From assembly GCA_007135895.1 (NCBI GenBank), contig SLHZ01000047.1, forward strand, positions 1 to 7,834: a stretch of DNA of 7,834 nucleotides, given 5' to 3'. This document shows positions 1 to 6,041 of this stretch, piece by piece. The notes beneath the pieces were generated by a model. That model was not told the origin of the DNA. It was given only the letters and a program-made list of their open reading frames with translations, and did not search any database. Each line of letters begins with the position of its first letter. The first letter of the stretch is position 1. Source of the DNA: Balneolales bacterium. Lineage in GTDB: Bacteria > Bacteroidota > Rhodothermia > Balneolales > Natronogracilivirgulaceae. The translations under genes were made by a program, and so were the position numbers.

Positions 1-293
1 TCCAGTAGTGCTTGCACAAGCTCATACCGGGGGTCTTCCTCGTCTGCTTCAACATCGTTGTGCTCCGGCTGGGGCAAAAGCATTCTGGCTTTGATTGCCA
101 TAAGCGTGCTGGCCATGTAAATGAACTCACTAGCAACCGAAAGGTCCAGCTCCTCCAGAAATCCGATATAATCGAGAAACTGCTTTGTTATATAAGAAAT
201 GGGGATGTCATAGATATTCAGTTCATCCCTGCGGATAAAAAAGAGAAGAAGATCCAAAGGACCTTCAAAGTTTTGCAATTGGACTCGATACAT
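1..293 (-). CDS. scpA: ScpA, segregation and condensation protein A (N-terminal part, cut by window edge)
   Basis: The reverse strand reads as an open frame from an ATG at 293 to the left edge, giving the first 97 residues without a stop. The protein begins MYRVQLQNFEGPLDLLL, which contains the hallmark FEGPLDLLL of ScpA/kleisin. It continues with RRDELNIYDIPI, an ITKQFLDYI helix, the segment FIYMASTLMAIKARMLLP typical of the family, and then an acidic linker ending in DPRYELV. ScpA is the kleisin subunit that bridges the Smc ATPase heads. With ScpB it forms the bacterial condensin that compacts and segregates the chromosome in the cytoplasm. An ATG start is chosen because family alignments begin at this point. 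The gene is divergent from the sigma-factor gene, and a plausible promoter lies just upstream. The C-terminal winged-helix domain and any scpB neighbour lie outside the window. The identification is firm; the exact start is slightly less so, as no ribosome binding site is evident. Confidence 0.95.
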   Translation of the reverse strand, partial: MYRVQLQNFEGPLDLLLFFIRRDELNIYDIPISYITKQFLDYIGFLEELDLSVASEFIYMASTLMAIKARMLLPQPEHNDVEADEEDPRYELVQALL

Positions 294-321
294 GATAAAA
301 CCGTCGGGTACTTTATCGTTA

Positions 322-352
322 AATATAGCCAATTTGTATCATTTGTATCCAA
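322..352 (-). promoter_or_regulatory. Putative scpA promoter
   Basis: On the minus strand, TTGGAT (347-352) is followed after 19 bases by TATATT (322-327). Transcription would start near 315, leaving a leader of about 20 bases before the scpA ATG. The TATATTTA context also resembles the Bacteroidota -7 element TAnnTTTG (7 of 8 positions), which normally pairs with a TTG-type upstream box at a long spacing. This is a pattern match by eye only. Confidence 0.4.
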
Positions 353-357
353 TTTGT
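329..357. repeat. Short direct repeats in the scpA/sigma-factor divergent region
   Basis: CCAATTTGT occurs at 329-337 and again at 349-357, exactly 20 bases apart (about two helical turns). Between them ATTTGTATC is repeated back to back at 332-340 and 341-349. The array sits inside the putative scpA promoter and upstream of the divergent sigma-factor gene, so a protein bound here could affect both. It may equally be a chance cluster in AT-rich spacer. The rest of the 294-487 gap is T-rich and shows no gene; I found no convincing promoter for the rightward gene. Confidence 0.4.
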
Positions 358-487
358 GCTATCGGTTTGCGCAGCTTGTTTTTTTGTCTTTTATTTCTTC
401 GTGTTCGATTGTTTCTCTCTTGAAACTGTCATTACTAAAACCTCAACGCCGATTCAAGGATGTTTATGGCGGCCAACCAGTGAAGTC

Positions 488-1033
488 ATGGACCATAAAA
501 AATTCATTGCAGCTATCAAAAGTGGAAAGACCGGGACGGTTGATTCCTGGTATAAAGAAATGTTCAAAATATTGTGTCAATACTTGCAGGTAGTTATGGG
601 GGCAAACCATGCCGATGCCGAAGATTGTGCCCAGCATGCAATTTTGATGGTTATTGAGCGGATCAAACAAAATGCTATCCGCGAGCCGGGCAGTTTGTAC
701 TTCTATGTGATCCGAAGTGCCAAAAATCGCTACCTGAGGGTACAGTTCGAGAACAGGAGAAGCAACTTTCAGGAAGACATGACGCATTATGTGCCGCCCA
801 ATGAGCAGATTGATCATCTTGTTACCCGTGAAGAAGAATTGGCACTGGGTTTTTGTCTGAAGAAGCTAAAGTCGGATTATCGAAGCTTCATTGACTATTT
901 TTTTCAGTTTCCGGGGGCCCACGCCAGTGATGTGGCCGATCATTTTGGTATAACCGTAAACAATGTGTGGGTTCGAAAACACCGCATAATAAAAAAACTA
1001 TCTGAGTGTGTGGAGAAAAAAACCAGTCAGTAG
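488..1033 (+). CDS. Small ECF-like sigma-70 family RNA polymerase sigma factor
   Basis: This is a 181-residue protein with the two-domain layout of an ECF sigma factor. Residues 19-91 look like region 2: an aromatic/hydrophobic helix WYKEMFKILCQYL, then HADAEDCAQHAILMVIERI, which matches the usual DAEDxxQexfxxv core, then YFYVIRSAKNRYL, equivalent to the -10 recognition helix. Residues 118-172 look like region 4, with a helix-turn-helix at about 146-169 (ASDVADHFGITVNNVWVRKHRIIKKL). An acidic, poorly conserved linker joins them. The start at 488 is preferred over an in-frame GTG at 356, because that extension would add 44 Cys/Phe-rich residues unlike any sigma N terminus. The gene is followed after 63 bases by a membrane protein on the same strand, so the pair probably forms a sigma/anti-sigma operon. 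ECF factors direct RNA polymerase to a small stress or envelope regulon; this regulon cannot be read from the window. The family call is good, but the ECF subgroup is unknown. Confidence 0.85.
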   Translation: MDHKKFIAAIKSGKTGTVDSWYKEMFKILCQYLQVVMGANHADAEDCAQHAILMVIERIKQNAIREPGSLYFYVIRSAKNRYLRVQFENRRSNFQEDMTHYVPPNEQIDHLVTREEELALGFCLKKLKSDYRSFIDYFFQFPGAHASDVADHFGITVNNVWVRKHRIIKKLSECVEKKTSQ

Positions 1034-1096
1034 CAGATCCGCTGTCATGCCAAAACTTTTTTCTCAATACAACTTGCGTCTAAAAATAATCTTACC

Positions 1097-1894
1097 ATGA
1101 AAAAGGATAAAGATATTGAAATCATAAAAGCCATTGACAACTATGTGAATGGCCGCCTGGGACCGGAAGAAACCGATCAGCTATGGGCACGCCTTCTTGA
1201 ACGGCCGGAATATTATGAGCTGCTCAGGACAGAAGCCGCACTAAAGAAAAGATATGATAACCGCATGCAGGAGTCCGTTCAGGAATATGGATCCGGGGAA
1301 ACAATAGACCAGGATGATGCGGGCCCCAAAAACAGTACCCGTAAAACAGGTGCGGTTCGACTGGGCCATGCACCCTGGCTCCTTGCCGCAGCAGTTGTTG
1401 TGGTTGGGGTGTTCATATACCTGTATCAAAATGTAATCGACGGGGGTGCGCACGGACCAGCCATTACGGAAATACCCTTAACGGGAATGCTGGCTCCGGA
1501 CGTCTATCGTTCCTCTTCCATACAATTAGATGGCATGGATGAAAAGCTCTCTCGTGCTTTTCTTTACACGGTCAGCGGCGAAACGGATCGGGCTGTTGCG
1601 GCTTATCGGGAGATCATTTCTCTTGGAAGCCACGGCGACTCGGCTCGTTTCAACATTGGTATCATTTACTTCAATAAAGGTGATTATAAGCTTTCTGCAT
1701 CCGAATTTTCCAAAACAGACTGTTTCGCTTTTAAAGCAGAAGGACTGGCAGAGAGATGCCTCTGGTACCAGTTGAATTCCTTTCTGGGGGCCGACCAGCT
1801 CGATGCGGCTGAAGAAACAGCTATCCTGTTAATAGACCGGGAGGGCAGGTATCGCGCCGAATCAGAACAGATAATGCGGCGGTTGAAGAACTAG
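1097..1894 (+). CDS. Single-pass membrane protein with TPR-like exported domain; candidate anti-sigma factor
   Basis: This is a 265-residue protein in three parts. Residues 1-91 are charged and helical (IIKAIDNYVNGRLGPEETDQLW...) and resemble the start of anti-sigma factors, in which a short helix is followed by a 'G.L...E...' turn. There is no cysteine here, so the zinc-binding HxxxCxxC motif of ZAS anti-sigma factors is absent. Residues about 92-112 form one membrane helix (APWLLAAAVVVVGVFIYLY). Residues about 145-265 look like TPR helices: SRAFLYTVSGETDRAVAAYREII, then SARFNIGIIYFNKGDYKLSASEF, then a leucine/alanine-rich pair near the end. Topology is inferred as N terminus in the cytoplasm and TPR part in the periplasm. 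Its position 63 bases after the sigma gene suggests that it holds or tunes that sigma factor. It could instead be an unrelated envelope TPR protein. No enzymatic motif is visible. A weak terminator overlaps its stop codon. Confidence 0.7.
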   Translation: MKKDKDIEIIKAIDNYVNGRLGPEETDQLWARLLERPEYYELLRTEAALKKRYDNRMQESVQEYGSGETIDQDDAGPKNSTRKTGAVRLGHAPWLLAAAVVVVGVFIYLYQNVIDGGAHGPAITEIPLTGMLAPDVYRSSSIQLDGMDEKLSRAFLYTVSGETDRAVAAYREIISLGSHGDSARFNIGIIYFNKGDYKLSASEFSKTDCFAFKAEGLAERCLWYQLNSFLGADQLDAAEETAILLIDREGRYRAESEQIMRRLKN

Positions 1895-1907
1895 ATCGTT
1901 CTTTTTT
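1886..1907 (+). terminator. Possible intrinsic terminator overlapping the TPR-protein stop codon
   Basis: AAGAAC (1886-1891) pairs with GTTCTT (1898-1903) around a six-base loop that contains the TAG stop codon. Thymines continue to 1907. The stem is only six pairs with two G-C pairs, so it is weak. The arrangement of stem then T-run at the end of the sigma/TPR pair is nevertheless what a short rho-independent terminator would look like, and it would separate this pair from ruvB. Confidence 0.35.
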
Positions 1908-1976
1908 GGGTTTTGTTGTTCGTCGCTGTGTATTTTATCACAAATTAATCTACAGAATCCTCCTGAACGCATTGTC

Positions 1977-2990
1977 GTGACAAACCCGCTTTTAAACGCT
2001 TCTGAACGCGATTATGGTTTTGAACAACACATCCGGCCAAGCCGGCTGATGGAGTTTATAGGCCAAAAAAAAATCATATCCAACCTTGAAGTATTCATAA
2101 AAGCGGCACGACAGCGCGAGGAGGCTCTTGATCATGTGATGCTGTCGGGTCCTCCGGGCCTGGGAAAAACAACCCTTGCCTATATCATTGCACATGAGAT
2201 GGGGGTTCAAATCAAGCCAACAACCGGCCCTGTTCTGGAAAAGCCAGGAGACCTTGCTGGTATGCTTACAAATCTTGAGGCCGGGGATGTTCTCTTCATT
2301 GATGAGATTCATCGACTGAACCCCATCGTCGAAGAGTACCTGTACTCTGCCATGGAAGATTACAAGCTGGACATTGTCATTGATTCCGGTCCGAGTGCAC
2401 GAAGTGTTCAAATTGACCTGATGCCATTTACACTCATCGGCGCTACTACCCGAAAAGGCTTGCTTACATCTCCGCTAAGAGCTCGATTTGGGATTGACTT
2501 TCGGCTGGACTATTACGAAGTAGAGTTACTGCAACACATTGCTGTTCGATCGGCAAAAATATTAGGTCTGAAAATTTCTGATGACGGTGCCTTCGAGCTT
2601 GCACGAAGAAGTCGCGGAACCCCCCGAATCGTAAATCGACTTCTGCGCCGGACACGTGATTTTGCCGAAGTGGAAAATAAAAAACAAATAGACCGCACCA
2701 TTGCCGACAAAGCGCTTAACGCCCTTGATGTGGATCCACGCGGATTAGACGAAATGGATATACGTATTCTCAACAGCATCATCGAAAATTATCGGGGCGG
2801 CCCCGTGGGCCTTGGCACACTGGCCGTTGCTGTTGGCGAGGATAAGGGAACTATTGAAGAGGTTTATGAGCCATTTCTCATACAGGAGGGGTTTCTGCAA
2901 CGCACTCCAAAAGGACGGGTAACAACTCTAAAAGCCTATGAGTACCTTGGCCTGGAACATCCCGGAAGCAAGGGTTTGTTCCAGCAGTAG
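1977..2990 (+). CDS. ruvB: RuvB, Holliday junction branch-migration ATPase
   Basis: This 337-residue AAA+ motor is the usual length for RuvB. With RuvA it drives branch migration of Holliday junctions, which RuvC then resolves during recombination and fork repair. Visible elements in order: the N-terminal RPSRLMEFIGQ segment (20-30); Walker A GPPGLGKTT (58-66); Walker B VLFIDE (105-110) followed by IHRL; sensor 1 GATTR (155-159); the arginine-finger region PLRARFG (166-172); sensor 2 GTPRIVNR (214-221); and a C-terminal winged-helix DNA-binding domain (about 256-325) with GPVGLGTLAVAVGEDKGTIE. The start is GTG at 1977. The reading NPLLNASERDYGFEQ then lines up with RuvB N termini, and no in-frame ATG lies just upstream. 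The 82-base upstream gap carries only weak promoter-like sequence (for example TTGTTG and TATCAC at 1913-1941). ruvA and ruvC are not in the window. All key residues seem intact. Confidence 0.97.
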   Translation: MTNPLLNASERDYGFEQHIRPSRLMEFIGQKKIISNLEVFIKAARQREEALDHVMLSGPPGLGKTTLAYIIAHEMGVQIKPTTGPVLEKPGDLAGMLTNLEAGDVLFIDEIHRLNPIVEEYLYSAMEDYKLDIVIDSGPSARSVQIDLMPFTLIGATTRKGLLTSPLRARFGIDFRLDYYEVELLQHIAVRSAKILGLKISDDGAFELARRSRGTPRIVNRLLRRTRDFAEVENKKQIDRTIADKALNALDVDPRGLDEMDIRILNSIIENYRGGPVGLGTLAVAVGEDKGTIEEVYEPFLIQEGFLQRTPKGRVTTLKAYEYLGLEHPGSKGLFQQ

Positions 2991-3024
2991 GCCCTTCAGA
3001 TAGTCTTTGACCCCAAAAATATGC

Positions 3025-3055
3025 TTGCTTATGGAGCGCCTGTTTTTTGTATATT
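3025..3055 (+). promoter_or_regulatory. Putative metK promoter
   Basis: TTGCTT (3025-3030) is followed after 19 bases by TATATT (3050-3055). The TATATTGA context matches the Bacteroidota TAnnTTTG element at 7 of 8 positions. Transcription would begin near 3062, giving a leader of about 70 bases before the metK ATG at 3135. The 19-base spacing is the same as in the putative scpA promoter in this window. The call is by eye only. Confidence 0.4.
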
Positions 3056-3069
3056 GAGCGTTTCGTATG

Positions 3070-3113
3070 GATAGCCGAAGAAGATGCTATCTCAAGGTTT
3101 ACTTCAGATAACC
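3070..3113 (+). promoter_or_regulatory. metK leader hairpin, possibly an H-type pseudoknot
   Basis: In the 5' leader of metK, GATAGC (3070-3075) can pair with GCTATC (3086-3091) around a ten-base loop. A GAAG in that loop (3077-3080, or 3080-3083) is complementary to CTTC at 3102-3105, which would make a small H-type pseudoknot. A competing GGTT/AACC pairing (3096-3099 with 3110-3113) is also possible. SAM riboswitches often precede metK, and SAM-II has this general topology, but I do not recognise the conserved core of SAM-I, SAM-II or SAM/SAH here. The stems are short enough to occur by chance. Confidence 0.25.
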
Positions 3114-3134
3114 GGAACCAACCAATTATTATAG

Positions 3135-4274
3135 ATGAAAAAACTCTTTACCTCCGAGTCTGTTTCCGAGGGGCACCCTGACAAGGTTGCCGATCAGATA
3201 TCCGATGCCATTCTTGACGCGATGCTGGAGCAGGACGAGAACTCAAGAGTGGCAGTTGAAACTCTTGTAACAACTGGTCTTGCCATAGTTTCCGGTGAAG
3301 TTACGACAAGCGCCTGGGTAGATATTCAGGAACAGGTGAGAACCGTTATCCGCGATATCGGCTACACCCGGCCGGGTTATCGGTTTGATGCGGATTCATG
3401 TGGGGTACTCGTTACAATACATCAACAAAGTCAGGATATTGCACTTGGCGTGGATCGGCAGGGAGCTGGCGACCAGGGCATGATGTTCGGGTATGCAACC
3501 CGGGAAACCAAAACATTCATGCCGATGTCTTTACAGTTTTCTCATGATCTGGTCAGAGAGCTGGCTGACATCAGAAAGAACACGACCCTGATGCCCTATC
3601 TCCGGCCGGACAGTAAAAGCCAGGTTACCATCGAGTATAATGAGCATAATCAGCCGGTTCGCATACATACTATCGTCGTTTCGACACAACACGATGATGA
3701 CGTGTCTCAAAAACAAATCAAGAAAGATATCGCCAAATATTTACTGCCACGAGCCATTCCGGAAAACCTGATCGATGACGACACGATTTTACATGTGAAT
3801 CCGACCGGAAAATTTGTAATCGGCGGACCTCATGGTGACACAGGCCTGACCGGTAGAAAAATTATTGTGGATACCTACGGAGGACATGGCGCCCATGGTG
3901 GTGGCGCTTTTTCAGGTAAAGATGCCTCGAAGGTGGATCGCAGCGCAGCATATGCTGCCCGTCACATGGCGAAAAACATCGTTGCTGCCGGTCTTGCAGA
4001 CGAGTGCCTGATTCAGCTCGCCTATGCAATCGGCATTGCCGATCCCGTATCCATCGATATTAGCACAAATGGAACAGGAAAAATCGGGAATCTGGATCTG
4101 GTCCGGATTATCAAAGAGCTTTTTGACTGTACTCCTGCAGGCATTATCGCCCGTTTTGGATTAAAACGACCAATTTTCCGCCAGACTGCAGCGTATGGTC
4201 ATTTTGGCAGAAACGGGTTTCCATGGGAAAAGCTTGATTATGTTGACAAATTGAAGGATAAAGCCGGGGTCTGA
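3135..4274 (+). CDS. metK: S-adenosylmethionine synthetase (methionine adenosyltransferase)
   Basis: This 379-residue cytoplasmic enzyme makes S-adenosylmethionine, phosphate and diphosphate from methionine and ATP; the family is about 380-390 residues. The N terminus carries SESVSEGHPDKVADQISDAILD (7-28), with the ATP-binding histidine and magnesium-binding aspartate of the SEGHPDK motif. Family signature 1, GAGDQGMMFGYA, is at 110-121. HVNPTGKFVIGGPHGDTGLTGRK (220-242) precedes signature 2, GGGAFSGKD (255-263), and KVDRSAAYAARHMAKN (266-281). The C-terminal YGHFGRNGFPWE (354-365) is also typical. In the DTYGGHGAHGGGAFSG stretch the usual proteobacterial MARH is replaced by HGAH. The start at 3135 gives the standard KKLFTSESVSEGHPDK beginning. 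The gene seems to be transcribed alone: it has its own promoter-like sequence upstream and a possible weak terminator downstream. ahcY, a frequent neighbour, is absent here. Confidence 0.97.
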   Translation: MKKLFTSESVSEGHPDKVADQISDAILDAMLEQDENSRVAVETLVTTGLAIVSGEVTTSAWVDIQEQVRTVIRDIGYTRPGYRFDADSCGVLVTIHQQSQDIALGVDRQGAGDQGMMFGYATRETKTFMPMSLQFSHDLVRELADIRKNTTLMPYLRPDSKSQVTIEYNEHNQPVRIHTIVVSTQHDDDVSQKQIKKDIAKYLLPRAIPENLIDDDTILHVNPTGKFVIGGPHGDTGLTGRKIIVDTYGGHGAHGGGAFSGKDASKVDRSAAYAARHMAKNIVAAGLADECLIQLAYAIGIADPVSIDISTNGTGKIGNLDLVRIIKELFDCTPAGIIARFGLKRPIFRQTAAYGHFGRNGFPWEKLDYVDKLKDKAGV

Positions 4275-4294
4275 ACGATCTTGGCTCCGGGTGC

Positions 4295-4319
4295 ACCTGC
4301 CGATCAGGTAAGTTGTTTT
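4295..4319 (+). terminator. Possible weak terminator after metK
   Basis: ACCTG (4295-4299) and CAGGT (4305-4309) form a five-pair stem with a five-base loop, followed by a T-rich tail (TTGTTTT at 4313-4319). The same T-rich tail contains the -35 element proposed for cstA. The stem is short, so this is a tentative call. No better terminator is seen in the 144-base gap. Confidence 0.25.
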
Positions 4320-4341
4320 AGCGGTGAAAGCATAATATGAT
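4313..4341 (+). promoter_or_regulatory. Putative cstA promoter
   Basis: TTGTTT (4313-4318) and TATGAT (4336-4341) are separated by the optimal 17 bases, making this the best promoter-like match in the window. The -10 is followed directly by TTG, giving TATGATTTG, which also resembles the Bacteroidota -7 element. A start near 4348 would leave a leader of about 70 bases that contains the 14-bp palindrome described separately. Confidence 0.5.
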
Positions 4342-4372
4342 TTGAGGCCGCTTTTTCCGGCAAGTTGGCCGG

Positions 4373-4386
4373 CTGTTGATCAACAG
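4373..4386. promoter_or_regulatory. Perfect 14-bp palindrome in the cstA leader (candidate operator or RNA hairpin)
   Basis: CTGTTGATCAACAG reads the same on both strands without a mismatch. It begins 31 bases downstream of the putative -10 and ends 32 bases before the cstA ATG. It is preceded by another inverted repeat, CCGGC (4357-4361) with GCCGG (4368-4372). The symmetry suits a dimeric repressor acting as a roadblock. With no spacer, its use as an RNA hairpin would be limited. The binding protein is unknown. Confidence 0.4.
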
Positions 4387-4418
4387 ATATCCTGATTCGG
4401 TATCAAAAAAAGAACAAC

Positions 4419-6041
4419 ATGTCGGTCCTTTCCATCCTTCTGGTTTCAGTTGTCCTGCTCATCAGTGCCTATCGTTACTACGGACGATTCATCACGTCCC
4501 GGCTGGGCATTGACAACCGCAATATCACGCCGGCACACACAAACAAAGATGGAATAGATTTTGTGCCCAGCAATCGATTTATTGTTCTGGGTCACCATTT
4601 TGCTTCCATAGCCGGTGCCGGCCCTATTGTTGGGCCGGTCATTGCCATCTATTTCGGATGGGTTCCTGCTCTTATCTGGATTCTTGTGGGAGGAATTTTC
4701 TTCGGTGCCGTCCATGACATAACTGCCATGACCGCATCACTACGCCACGATGGCAAGTCTATCGGAGAAATTATTCAATCCCATATTGGCCTGCGTGGAA
4801 AAAGGCTTTTTCTGATTTTTGCCCTTGCCACGCTAATGCTTGTAATCGCCGTATTCCTTGATATCGTATCGAGGACCTTTGTTTCTGTTCCAGAAGCAGC
4901 CACGTCATCGCTTCTTTTCATTTTGCTGGCTCTACTATTTGGCTTTGCAATCAAACGATCGCCCCTCCCGTTCTGGCTTATTACAACCACCGGAATCATA
5001 CTCATGTATCTGATGGTGTGGCTGGGAAGCAAGTTCCCTGTTGAAATCAGTTACAATGGCTGGTTGTATCTTTTGGTTGTTTACATATTTCTGGCGGCTG
5101 TTACTCCGGTTCCAATACTTTTACAGCCTCGTGACTTCCTCAACTCTTTTCTGCTTTATGGCATGATTCTTTTTGGTTTCGCGGGAGTTCTGATTTCAAA
5201 TCCAGTCATTGAAATGGACTATACGGTTCACTTTCATGTCGACTCCCTTGGATTCCTTTTTCCTGTGCTCTTTGTAACGGTTGCCTGCGGTGCCATTTCC
5301 GGTTTTCATTCCCTTGTTGCTTCCGGAACCACTTCAAAACAAATCGACAGGGAAGAGGATGTTAAGCTCATCGGTTTTGGCGGGATGCTAATCGAAACCT
5401 TCCTGGCGGTGTTGGCGGTCATGTCTGTTGCAATCATATCTCGCGGTGATTTTATTAGAAGACTGGACGAAGTGGGTCCCGTTACGTTGTTTTCTGAGGG
5501 GCTGGGACGTTTTATATCTTCCATTGGGATTCCACCAGAACTGGCGATTTCATTTGTGGCACTTGCTGTATCGGCTTTTGCCTTGACCACTTTGGACACC
5601 TGCACGCGATTGGCCCGCTTTTTCATTCAGGAATATACCGAGGATTTGCCGGCCTATTCAATTCGACCCATATTTCAGAACCGTTACTCAGCAACCATTA
5701 TCGTTGTTTTATTAAGCAGCTCTCTGCTCCTTTCGGGTCAGTTTGCCCAGTTGTGGCCCATTTTCGGCTCTGCTAATCAGCTGTTGGCTGCGCTTGCACT
5801 ACTGGCAGTAACCGTTTGGCTTTCAAATAACAGCAAGTATCCTCTGTTTACATTTTTACCCATGATATTCATGTTTCTGGCCACGCTGACTTCCTTGCTC
5901 TTATTTGCCTGGAACCAGTATTTGATGGACAACCTGTTTCTTAGCCTGTTTTCACTTGTATTATTCCTACTGGCTGTAGTTCTTGTCTATATGGCCAGAA
6001 ATCGATTAAAGAAAATAAAGAGTGAGCAAACCAAAGAATGA
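4419..6041 (+). CDS. cstA: CstA family carbon-starvation transporter
   Basis: This is a 540-residue inner-membrane protein with about 14-16 hydrophobic segments. Family landmarks in order: GHHFASIAGAGPIVGP (58-73); FGWVPALIWILVGGIFFGAVHD (79-100); the loop SLRHDGKSIGEII (107-119); TPVPILLQPRDFLNSF (229-244); ACGAISGFHSLVASGTTSKQI (289-309); ALTTLDTCTRLARFFIQE (388-405), in the second half of the protein; and LWPIFGSANQLLAALAL (445-461). In Escherichia coli the family comprises CstA and BtsT. These take up peptides and/or pyruvate, and cstA is induced by carbon starvation. The specific substrate here cannot be read from sequence. At 540 residues it is shorter than the roughly 700 of the E. coli proteins. 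The start at 4419 follows an A-rich stretch. It has its own promoter candidate, and its stop codon overlaps the start of the next gene as ATGA, so the two are co-translated. It ends in a basic cytoplasmic tail (RNRLKKIKSEQTKE). Confidence 0.93.
   Translation: MSVLSILLVSVVLLISAYRYYGRFITSRLGIDNRNITPAHTNKDGIDFVPSNRFIVLGHHFASIAGAGPIVGPVIAIYFGWVPALIWILVGGIFFGAVHDITAMTASLRHDGKSIGEIIQSHIGLRGKRLFLIFALATLMLVIAVFLDIVSRTFVSVPEAATSSLLFILLALLFGFAIKRSPLPFWLITTTGIILMYLMVWLGSKFPVEISYNGWLYLLVVYIFLAAVTPVPILLQPRDFLNSFLLYGMILFGFAGVLISNPVIEMDYTVHFHVDSLGFLFPVLFVTVACGAISGFHSLVASGTTSKQIDREEDVKLIGFGGMLIETFLAVLAVMSVAIISRGDFIRRLDEVGPVTLFSEGLGRFISSIGIPPELAISFVALAVSAFALTTLDTCTRLARFFIQEYTEDLPAYSIRPIFQNRYSATIIVVLLSSSLLLSGQFAQLWPIFGSANQLLAALALLAVTVWLSNNSKYPLFTFLPMIFMFLATLTSLLLFAWNQYLMDNLFLSLFSLVLFLLAVVLVYMARNRLKKIKSEQTKE

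Noticed and set aside
356..487. N-terminal extension of the sigma factor from the GTG at 356
   Set aside because: The 44 added residues are Cys- and Phe-rich, unlike sigma factors, and come from T-rich spacer. The ATG at 488 gives a normal ECF length.
12..593. Plus-strand open frame of 193 codons over the left edge
   Set aside because: It is antisense to scpA, whose reverse-strand reading gives an unmistakable FEGPLDLLL protein. It also overlaps the sigma-factor gene, and its translation has no recognisable features.
2970..2996. AAGGG...CCCTT inverted repeat at the end of ruvB as a terminator
   Set aside because: The stem is five pairs with a 17-base loop and no T-run follows.
3062..3134. 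Known SAM-I or SAM-II riboswitch before metK
   Set aside because: The leader is too short for SAM-I and lacks the conserved SAM-II core that I know. Only generic hairpin and pseudoknot potential was recorded.
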